In this document: positions 56,311 to 64,000 of the stretch, piece by piece
Layout: each line of letters opens with the position of its first letter
How positions within the stretch are numbered: position 1 is the first letter of the stretch
Origin: Crambe crambe
Taxonomy: Eukaryota > Porifera > Demospongiae > Poecilosclerida > Crambeidae
Assembly (NCBI GenBank): GCA_963924555.1
Contig: OZ004582.1
Coordinates: 3,162,001-3,226,000 of the forward strand
Length of the DNA: 64,000 nucleotides
Direction: 5' to 3'
Translations under genes and position numbers: made by a program
Notes under the pieces: model-generated
The model's input: the letters and a program-made list of their open reading frames with translations, nothing else
Told to the model about the DNA's origin: nothing
Databases searched by the model: none

Positions 56311-58249
56311 TTAGATTACTACCAAATCACCACACATATAGTCCTCTAATAGTGCAAATGAACAAATCTCATCTTCTCCTTCGTACTGAACTTGGTATTC
56401 CTTTGTCTTTGAATTCATGTGTAGGACAGTACCATTGTACCAAACCAATGACTTCCCAACTTGAAATCGGTGTCTGATCTTCCTACCTACTAGTAGATCA
56501 GGATACTGCATGAAATCTTCGATAGGAAGTGTCTGTCCACTACTTTGTGCTGAAACTGAGAGGACATCATCAGTTGCACTTTCGCCAACAAGCTGCAAGA
56601 GAGCCTTCATCTGGCTAACAGAGTACTCGCATGAAAACTTGAACAAATCTTTATTCTGGTGGGTTTGGCCAAGAATTAATTTGTAACTTTAGTGCTTCCT
56701 TTTTCTTGGTTTGTTTTACAAACATAGCCAGTCCATCTTCAATTTCAGTTCGGTTGATCCACAATCCAAGTTTTTCAATACGCTTCTCTTGCACTGCTCT
56801 CACTTCTTTACGAGCAATGGCTTCAGCTCTTTTCTTAACATCTTCTTCATGTTTGGCTTCAATTTCTTTCCGCTGTACCTTAAACTTCTCCCTGATAGTT
56901 GGTGCTAAGGTCCTGGCAGCTTGCAGAAGTTTTTCTCTTTCACTACATGAAAGTTTTTCCATCCAAGATGATGTTTTGTTGTGCGAAAATAAGAGCAGAG
57001 AACTAGGTGAGGATTTGGTTTCTCCCTTAGAAGTCTGTCCAAAACAGCAAAATCTCTTTCAGGGGACACATTGGTAGTTGGAACACTCTCAGTTTCTTTG
57101 ATAATTTCATCATCTGCGATATTATGATGTATCCCACCTGGTAGATGGTCAATTAGCAATCTTTGTGTTGTGGTAGAAGAAAGAGTTAGACTGAATCATC
57201 CACTAATCAATTTACACATGCTGTAGTTTCATGGTTTAAGCCTCATGCATCTCAGTTTATACTCGGCAAACCAGCCCAAGTATGGTGTGCAGACCTCTTT
57301 GAAAGAAAATCTGGTGTGTATTCATTTATACCACTAGATGATGTTCACTTTATTAACATCAAGCAATGCATTCATACAAAAATTAAATTAAATGATGATA
57401 ATGTCCTAGTAGTTGTACCCACTGTATAATTATTTCTGCACCATGATCAGTTTTCATGACTTCTCTTGTGATGATGATAGCATTAATTCTAGATATCAAT
57501 CTTTTTCTTGCAATTGGTTGAGAAAAAACTAGGCCTAGGGTTGTCATGTTAGACAAGGATCATTTCTCTACAATGAAATGCATGACCAGGTGATGAATAA
57601 TGTGCATGAAATGCAACAGACACCACATTTCATCACAAGGAAATTTAGTTTGCATGTGATCAATTATGTATGTGATGAACTGTACCTGAAATGATCAGTA
57701 AATCTCCATGGCTTATGATCTGTAATGGATGATAGGAAATCTATTGGATACTTCACCTATTGGACTACAGGAAAGTACACCAATGTGATAAATCATGCAA
57801 GTGATGAAATGTGTCTGAAACATGATGTTTCTTCTGTTCAGTAAATATCCATACCATATGATGTTTACTGTATGATTAGGAAATGTACTAGATTGCTGAT
57901 ATATTGGACTACAGGAAAGTTCACCTAAAATATATCTGACTTTCCTGAACGTGTCCTTGGCTTAACTATGTTAAGGAAATGCCACATTTTTACCAGTGAT
58001 ATTAAATCTGTTTCCTACAAATGGAGCTAATGGGATTTTGTGAATTCCATGATTTCTTAGATACGAACGAAACAGAGTTGAGCTTCCACTCTGTTGTGAG
58101 CCACGATGATGAAAAGCTTTGCAAGATGTACGGATTAGTTGCTGGGTACCAGATGATCTTGATGAAGGTTCTTTATCACAATTACTTCCCATAACATGAC
58201 GATTTCGTCTGTACATTCTGCTAAGCCTACTAAATAGTGCAGGCCACAA
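56311..58249 (-). pseudogene. mobile-element protein with coiled coil and Tudor-like C-terminus
   Basis: The N-terminal piece at 58249-57975 reads SCKAFHHRGSQQSGSSTLFR and KIPLAPFVGNRFNITG. After a gap the next piece (57159-56990) reads LIDHLPGGIHHNIADDEIIK and SVPTTNVSPERDFAVLDRLL. A charged coiled coil (56962-56651) follows with IREKFKVQRKEIEAKHEEDV and GLWINRTEIEDGLAMF. The end (56540-56311) reads LLVGRKIRHRFQVGKSLVWY, NGTVLHMNSKTKEYQVQYEG and EDEICSFALLEDYMCGDLVV, resembling Tudor/spindlin-type beta barrels. I recognise the DHLPGG...TTN-x-x-PERDF block from multicopy fish and cnidarian proteins. The middle between 57.98 and 57.24 kb is absent. Confidence 0.55.
57240..57970. repeat. diverged tandem repeat, no gene
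   Basis: A loose repeat of about 140 bp with the landmark TTGGACTACAGGAAAGTTCACC (57760 and 57905) and TGATGAAATGTGTCTGAAA-type motifs. It fills the gap inside the Tudor-like mobile-element gene. Confidence 0.4.
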
Positions 58250-58458
58250 AAGAAGTTATTCATTTGTGTCATTTTTTCAATACTCGTCATCTTGTCCCAG
58301 TTTTCAACTACATTTGGTAGAATGTTGGCCCGAAAATCGTGCTATTTTGGCTACAATTTTGGATATGATAAATCCATATGTTATCAAATTCTGCCTTTTC
58401 TGTTCGACTTTAAGTTGAAATGCTCTGCTTTGCCACCTAGCAAACACAGTATATGTAA

Positions 58459-59140
58459 GTGACAAACCTTCGGGCTAATGGCATAGGGTGTGCTATTCTC
58501 AGTGGAAGTAGTGGAATGAATGAATCCTTGCTTGCTTCTGAGAAAGGCATCAGATCAGGTGACTATGTCCTCCTGTATTGTGCCCCAGAGGCAATAGTAG
58601 ACAGTGAGCATTGGAGTGATCACTTCACACAGGAACCTTTCTGCTCTCAGGTTGTAGAAGCACACTGTGTGTACAAATGGGGTGCTAAATTTTGTCCATC
58701 CTATGCCAGAATCCATGAGCTTAGGTCTGTATTGCCTGCCGAGTATCAGCTAGTTCATGTTACTCCTGAGAGAAGTAATATTTTTATAGAGTAAAGAATC
58801 GTACTTCTATCGAAATTGATTAAATTCCATTAAAGCCAGCAGAGTATTGATTTATTGTCAATCACTGAATATGTGCTAATGGTGATGAAATAGATTGTTT
58901 GGAATGTATCATTCAGGAACTGTGAATCACAACAAAAGTGTGATTATGACGAGCTGGCTGATCCTAATGGCATTGTTCGTGTGGTATTTGCCACGATAGC
59001 ACTTGGCATGGGTGTCAATTTGGCTGGCCTAAATACTATTATACACTATATGTCCAAGAGCGTGGCCGAGCTGGACGGTCCGGAGAGCAGTCCTTTTCTT
59101 GATGCCCCAAAGTATAAAGATTTGTTAGGACTTACTTAAA
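58459..59140 (+). pseudogene. RecQ-like helicase, motifs Ia to VI (copy 2)
   Basis: The plus strand reads TNLRANGIGCAILSGSSGMN, GIRSGDYVLLYCAPEAIVDS and EAHCVYKWGAKFCPSYARIH. The DEAH-type motif II lacks its first residues (VVEAHC). A jump inside the first lobe follows (AEYQ/LVHVTPERSNIFIE). It continues with KCDYDELADPNGIVRVVFAT and IALGMGVNLAGLNTIIHY near 58930-59050, and QERGRAGRSGEQS near 59075 (motif VI). Motif I and the N-terminus are absent at this site. It is related to, but distinct from, copy 1 at 44.3 kb. Confidence 0.7.
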
Positions 59141-59261
59141 AAAATTCAAGTAGATGTAGAAGATTCAACTTGTATAATTGCAGGTTATGCCATGCAACCT
59201 CATCATGGTGTTGTTAGCATTTATATTTCTCACTTCTCTTATTGTTCCTTGGATATTACTC

Positions 59262-59528
59262 AGATATAGAAATCATAACAGTTTTGAAGGTAAGTAAATA
59301 ATGAGGCGTATTTCGCAAAAAAAAACTAATTATTATTATACTCTTGGCTACTTAGCTATCTCAACAATTATGTTGCATGTAGGTTTATTTCCTTGGGATA
59401 TTACTCAGATATAGAAATCTTAACAGTTTTGAAGGTAAGTAAATAATGAGGCGTATTTCGCAAAAACAATTATTATTATACTCTTGGCTACTTAGCTATC
59501 TCAACAATTATGTTGCATGTAGGTTTAT
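59262..59528 (+). repeat. 133-bp tandem duplication
   Basis: Two adjacent copies (about 59262-59393 and 59395-59528) share ATTACTCAGATATAGAAATC through TATGTTGCATGTAGGTTTAT. Each contains TTTTGAAGGTAAGT, a consensus splice donor. Confidence 0.85.
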
Positions 59529-59936
59529 TAAATAGCTATTAACTGCAATTCTTCTGTAGCTATAATGCATAGCTATAGCTATGACAGTTAATTATTATTT
59601 CACACTTCTAATTGGTGGTCAAGACATTGAAACTGAAAGCATAATATATGCAGCCAACCATGCATATATGCCATGCTTGAGTCCATCCAGCCAGCTAGAT
59701 ATCAGGCTCTCAGCAAACATAACACTGCCAGACCTGCAATGTGTATAATAAATGAATTAATCAACAATATCAAAAGTATCATTCAGTTCATCTTATTCTT
59801 TTGGACAGTTTAAAGAACTTGTATACTAGAACACAAATGGGTTAATGCTTCATCAGATTTCAAAGCTTTATTACTGTAATAAGTTGATCCAAGATGACAC
59901 ATTCTTTCATAGTATTCCAGATCAATAAATATCCAT
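59529..59936. other. no gene seen
   Basis: AT-rich spacer between RecQ-like copy 2 and the B-box/RecQ fragment. GCTATAGCTATGACAGT-type simple sequence lies near 59570. Confidence 0.5.
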
Positions 59937-60356
59937 GTGTTGTACCCATTAAAGGGAGGTGCACGAGAATGTAATACATGCTTTGCTCCTGGGGAATTTA
60001 AATGTCCCGAGTGTGATGGCACAGTGTACTGTAGTGAATGTTGTTCACGTATGCATAAGCATCCCCAACGAGCTGCACATTCTCCTATATCTATCAAGGA
60101 AGATAATTATAAAGATGATAGTATGGAAATTCAAAATGATTACAGTGGTTGCAATGAAGAATATGAGTTTTCTTCCTCTCCAGATACCATTATAATGACG
60201 CTAGCAGCAAACTTCCAAATAGCCAGCTTTAAAATATATCAAAAACAAGTTATAAATGCAGTTTTGAAAGGAAAGGATTGTTTGGTGATACAGCCAACTG
60301 GTAGTGTGTTTTCAGTTTCCTCCAGTTTATCTTGGTAAAAAGGCCATTTACTAATT
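59937..60356 (+). pseudogene. B-box zinc finger fused to RecQ-like N-terminus, Walker A deleted
   Basis: An N-terminal zinc-binding region CNTCFAPGEFKCPECDGTVY, then CSECCSRMHKHPQRAAHSPI (59970-60095), has the C/H spacing of B-box-like fingers. An acidic linker leads to FKIYQKQVINAVLKGKDCLV and IQPTGS at about 60228-60303, the helicase Q-motif region and the start of motif I. The expected GKS is missing. The frame jumps from GS to CFQFPPVYLGKKAI in another phase, consistent with a deletion of about 10 bases at 60303. No further helicase sequence follows. Confidence 0.65.
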
Positions 60357-60489
60357 GTAATGAAAAACGTATTAACCGATTATGGGCGGAACCAAATAAA
60401 CCCACATAGCATACACGTAAAATCACATGATCGAGGCGTGATGTAGTACCCCCCTCCTACTTCAACCGAGGCAGCAGTAGGGGATTTGA

Positions 60490-61312
60490 CACGGAAGAAT
60501 TTAAAAGCCCTCCCAGCCCATAAATGAAATACCTTAGATTCCCCAACTCCCGTAGAGCGTTTTTGTTCTGAGTGCACCCAAATTCCGGTGCGCGCTTAGT
60601 TAGCGGTAAGGCGATAACAGCCGTGGTTACTATGAATCTCATTAAAGTCACACATGGTTGTTTTGCATTTTATCATGGCTGCTGATCCTTCTGTTGCTCC
60701 TGATGTTCCTTCAGTTACACTGACACAGGAGATAGGACTGCATGCATTGAAGCAAAAACCACTGAAGCATTAGCTTGGGATGGCTGCTTTCTTTTGGCTT
60801 TACTACTCAGAGTGAGACTTTATAGCAATACTAGTTTGTCCCTCAGATTGGCTCGCCTGCTGAGCTCTCCACTACAGACATGGCACAAATAAGCATCACA
60901 GTCTGCAGTTTCCATTAAGACCAATTATTTGATACAACTCTAAACACAGCACGTTCAGCTCAGCCTTGAACTGTGATGACATCATTCATCATTTCTTACC
61001 TGGCTCTTGTTATTCCATGCAATTTCTTCCTTTTTTTCCTCAAATTAACTGGACTCGGGTCACTTTTGCACAAGCAACACTTCACTAAAGATGCAGCAGC
61101 AGCCATGATAAAATGCATGTGGACTTTAATGAGATTCATAGTAACCACGGCGGTTATCGCCTTACCGCTAACTAAGTGGTGGTCAATTAGCGCGCACCAG
61201 AATTTGGGTGCACTCAGAACAAAACGCTCTACGGGAGTTGACCAGACCCTTTCTTTCCCCCGCCCCCAAGAAAAAGGAAAGAATTGGGTCTGGCTACGCG
61301 AGACTAGGTCAC
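60490..61312. mobile_element. second TIR element of the same family, internally deleted
   Basis: Inverted arms at about 60535-60680 and 61090-61270 share GTTACTATGAATCTCATTAA, TTAGCGGTAAGGCGATAAC and the context TTTTATCATGGCTGCTG. The right end finishes GGGTCTGGCTACGCGAGACT, as in the 54.4-kb element. The left arm lacks that outermost part. The minus-strand interior starts MAAAASLVKCCLCKSDPSPV near 61108, with KKRKKLHG as in the other copy, and soon loses its frame. The left arm also contains an ATG reading MAADPSVAPDVPS outward into the element. Confidence 0.7.
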
Positions 61313-61352
61313 ATATATGTGTCTTGGTGTGGAACATCTGTGAGTCCTTCAC

Positions 61353-62030
61353 ATGAATTGGCACATATCACACCCAATCCAAAGCTCTGATTCATCTGTT
61401 TCATCTAAATATTCTTCCCCACACTTGCCACAAAATGTTTGTGGAAGACTTGATGTATCAAGAGGGTGTGTATTGGCAGATGAGGACACAGTTTTTGCTC
61501 GGCGTGTGGATGCTGCTTTAGCAGCCCCTCGTTTTCTGTTAGCTGTCACTTCATCCACGGGTAGAAGGGATTTCTTTGCAGCCTTTTGTATTGTTTCTTC
61601 TGACATAGATGGTTTAAACAAGTTTTTCAAAATCACAGATGGTGGCTGTGCCATTTTTTAAAGGGAATTAGAATCACTAACATCTATAGATGCAAGCTTG
61701 TAATGGCCAGAACAGAAACCTTTGCATGTTGTACATGGGGATCCCCAATTACGTTCCAAATCTACTATAGGAAGTGGTAGATGTGATAGTGGTGGGCCAC
61801 CAGGATACCAAGCTGGAATAGTTTGAGGTTTTCCTGACCGACAACGATTGCATTAGGGTCGATGGAGCACATACTGAAGTCCAGTTTTGGTGGACACTTT
61901 GGCATCTGAGGAATGAAAAGGTAGTTACACTTGTTACAACCAGATGCAGTGGGTGCAGCTACCTTAACAGAGTGGAGCTGCTTTCATCCCATCTACTCTT
62001 GCAGGGTCTTGTTCAGACTCTCTTCTATAG
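61353..62030 (-). pseudogene. PHD-finger C-terminus of a transposon-type protein
   Basis: Minus-strand pieces include DFSMCSIDPNAIVVGQ near 61870, then in another frame CRSGKPQTIPAWYPGGPPLS and NWGSPCTTCKGFCSGHYKLA (61850-61695). Then comes MAQPPSVILKNLFKPSMSEE (61654), ANRKRGAAKAASTRRAKT and a PHD finger start FCGKCGEEYLDETDESELWI and GCDMC (61440-61360). The second half of the finger is cut off. The WYPGGPP...CTTCKGFC...PPSVILKNLF order is one I recognise from multicopy transposon proteins of fish, cnidarians and sponges. It is probably the C-terminus of the family whose N-termini sit in the two TIR elements. Confidence 0.6.
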
Positions 62031-62093
62031 ACAATGAAATATGATGCAGCACTGATAATCAGATTCTGTCTAACTCATAACTGTTGTAGAAGT

Positions 62094-62112
62094 CCCCCCC
62101 CCCCCCCCCCCA
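62094..62112 (+). repeat. poly-C tract (C19)
   Basis: A run of 19 C just outside the right arm of the long inverted repeat. Confidence 0.9.
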
Positions 62113-62135
62113 AGCTAGCTAAATGTTCCAATTTA

Positions 62136-62666
62136 CCCGATTGCAGTGTATATAATTATGCCAGGAAAAAATATTCAATTGGTGCGCTATTGGAGTGTGA
62201 AATTAATATCAATGGTATTTTGGCGCCATTATTAGAGTGGCACCTTGTTGATAGAACAAAATTTTGATGTTGACCAACAACTGGACGTTTCCATACTGAT
62301 TACAGGCTTGGAATTAGGACACTGTAGATCCTCATCCAATGCCTTAGCGAAATAATACTTCAAGGACTTCAACAGCCGTGCCTACTTCCCCCTAATCACA
62401 CCCAGTACCCTTTGGAATAAACTGTGCCCACTTGGTGCAGCAAAAAATGTAAACAAGCGTAGTTTTTACAGTTTAGCTCTATTTGAGCTTGTGGATCTGA
62501 GAGAAAATTATTAGTAAGTAGATCAGTAGATCTTGGTCTGATAATTAGCTAGCTCTGGTGATAGAGGGGTGCTCGAGCCCCCTGAGCCCCTCCCTAAGCA
62601 CCAAAACTGCACTTTAATTAATTTTTTTTATTCGAATATACTGTCATCCAGGAAACTTGAATATGT
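62136..62666 (-). repeat. long inverted repeat, right arm
   Basis: Complement of 53380-54050. It runs from ACCCGATTGCAGTGTATA to TGTCATCCAGGAAACTTGAA. About 140 bp of the left arm have no counterpart here, mostly near its outer end and in small indels. Confidence 0.9.
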
Positions 62667-63355
62667 GACCGGCTCTGGGAAAACCCTCCGTCCGGTGCAA
62701 AAATCAATTATCAGATATGAGCACGTTTAGTTGGCAGTGCCAAAATTTGGCTAAAAATTTTTTTAAGCATAAATGACAACTATGATCCTTGAATAAAGCA
62801 CAGATGAAGTTTGGAGCTCAGACTACAAAGGCTTCAAATGAAGCGCTAAAGTTAGCTAGTCAGCCATTGAAGCTTCGTGCACGGAGATTCTAGTCAGGCT
62901 GAAATTCATTGAACTTTAGGCAGGCTTTCCAGCTTATACGCTGGGAAATATGAACTTACTAAGCTATCTGCGCTACCTTCGGTACCTTACTTCTCTTCTC
63001 GGAGCTTTGGTTGGACCTTTCTCGAGCCAAAAGGCAAGAAACTAGCTTCATAGCTTTGAAATTTGCGCAATAAAGAGCCAAAGGGCCATAGATAATAAAT
63101 TTTACCATAACAAAATTTTTTTAATTTTCACCGGATGGAGCGTTATTAGCGTTATTGTTTTTTCGAGAAAAGCTGACTAAGCAACGTGAACATTATTTCC
63201 GGACATGCCCGTGGACTAGTAAATTGACGGTGGGTGGGGTTTCGAACTGTAGTTAGTAAGAAGCTAGTTTCTTGTCTTTTGGCTCGAGAAAGGTCCAACC
63301 AAAGCTCCGAGAAGAGAACCAAGGTACCGAAGGTAGCGCAGATAGCTTACTACCA
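62667..63355. mobile_element. short TIR element next to the right arm
   Basis: Inverted arms of about 95 bp (62957-63053 and 63258-63352) share GCTCGAGAAAGGTCCAACCA and GGTACCGAAGGTAGCGCAGA. An outer CCGTCCGGTG / CACCGGATGG pair may extend it. There is no coding content, so it is a MITE-like element. Confidence 0.6.
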
Positions 63356-63357
63356 AA

Positions 63358-64000
63358 TTATTAACCTCCGGTTGTTTGACAATTAAGCTGGTCTCCTTTT
63401 AGAAAATTCCTTGCAGGCATTTTGTTACCCTCCTGTCGAATTAGATTCTACTCACAGCCATTTTGGTTAACCTCCTGTTGGATTATGTTCTGAGGTACCC
63501 ATTTGACTCCAAAATTCCTCACAGCCATTTCTTTAAACCTTAGATTCTATGCTCCTGAGGTATTGTTTGACAAGCTGGTCTCCAAGGAACCATTTTGGTT
63601 CCTTAAAAAATTCCTCACAGCCATTTTTGTTAACCTCCTTATTGGATTGGATTCTGTGTTCCTGAGGTACCAAGGAACCATTTTGGTTCCTTTAAAAATT
63701 CCTCACAGCCATTTTTGTTAACCTCCTGTTGGATTAGTAGATTTATGCTGTTTGATAAGCTGGTCTCCAAGGAACCCTTTGGAAAATTCCTCACAGCCAA
63801 ATTATTAACCTCCAGTTGAATTATCCTGGAGGTATTGTTTGACAAGCTGGTCTCCTTTTAGAAAATTCCTCGCAGCCATTTTGTTACCCTCCTGTCGAAT
63901 TAGATTGTACGTCACTGAGGTACCGTTTGACAAGCTGGTCTCCAAGGAACCATTTTGTTCCTTTAAAAATTCCTCACAGCCATTTCTTTAGTCTCCAAGG
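63358..64000 (+). repeat. satellite array, forward orientation, runs off the window
   Basis: About 6 units of the TTGACAAGCTGGTCTCCAAGG satellite are opposite in orientation to most of the 51.7-53.2-kb array. Two units contain near-identical stretches to parts of that array (for example TTATTAACCTCCAGTTGAATTATCC). The array is cut by the window end. Confidence 0.9.

Noticed and set aside
56706-57077. 123-residue plus-strand Ser/Phe-rich ORF
   Set aside because: Antisense of the charged coiled coil on the minus strand.
53380-62666. Polinton/Maverick with long TIRs
   Set aside because: No DNA polymerase B, retroviral-type integrase, packaging ATPase or capsid sequence could be found between the arms.

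Overview
This window looks like nuclear DNA of an invertebrate animal. A demosponge is the best guess, from recollection of the protein families and not from a search. The sequence is AT-rich. Coding fragments are interrupted by very short GT-AG introns (31, 48, 51, 56 and 58 bp can be read directly). The families recognised are those that fill sponge and cnidarian repeat landscapes: ZMYM1/hAT, DUF7869-like, KDZ-like, MULE-like, Ty3/gypsy, RecQ-like helicases, OTU and Ulp1 proteases. I saw no bacterial operons, rRNA, tRNA or CRISPR array. Almost every coding feature is a broken or partial mobile-element gene. The best candidates for anything still functional are the OTU-SET gene at 47.6-48.8 kb and perhaps the kinase at 32.3-33.6 kb, and both show defects.

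Layout. 0-9.7 kb: composite MITEs, the tail of a Ty3/gypsy element, two degraded transposase-like genes, an OTU gene with a Cys-rich tail, and an opposite-strand relative of the MULE-like gene. 9.0-10.6 kb: two minisatellites. 10.7-19.7 kb: two copies in opposite orientation of one DDE-transposase-like family, with a gypsy pol pseudogene between them. The second copy lies in a 3.4-kb element with 20-bp perfect terminal inverted repeats and flanking TTAA. 20.2-22.4 kb: IS630/Tc1-like and gypsy fragments. 21.3-29.1 kb: a DUF7869-like gene on the minus strand, apparently split by about 5 kb holding a ZMYM1/hAT gene, a PB1/CIDE-N-like gene and a C2H2 gene.

31-42 kb is a repeat district. It holds dimeric MITEs with a terminal AGAGAGTGC hairpin, a 1.47-kb tandem duplication in which each unit carries a 450-bp palindrome whose core is flipped between copies, and a second pair of palindromes whose arms changed together. 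A protein kinase lies at its left edge. 42-47 kb: Ulp1 protease, second ZMYM/hAT, RecQ-like helicase and MULE/SWIM fragments, the last tandemly duplicated with a MITE arm at the junction. 47.6-51 kb: OTU-SET gene and a KDZ-like element.

51.5-64 kb is a large inverted arrangement. An approximately 90-110 bp satellite occurs on both sides in opposite orientation. Inside it are inverted arms at 53.4-54.05 and 62.1-62.7 kb, enclosing more RecQ, B-box, PHD and Tudor-like fragments and two TIR elements that appear to be internally deleted relatives of a PHD-finger transposon.

The genes do not form a pathway. The window reads as layered insertions, with hairpin-forming repeats duplicating and inverting around them.
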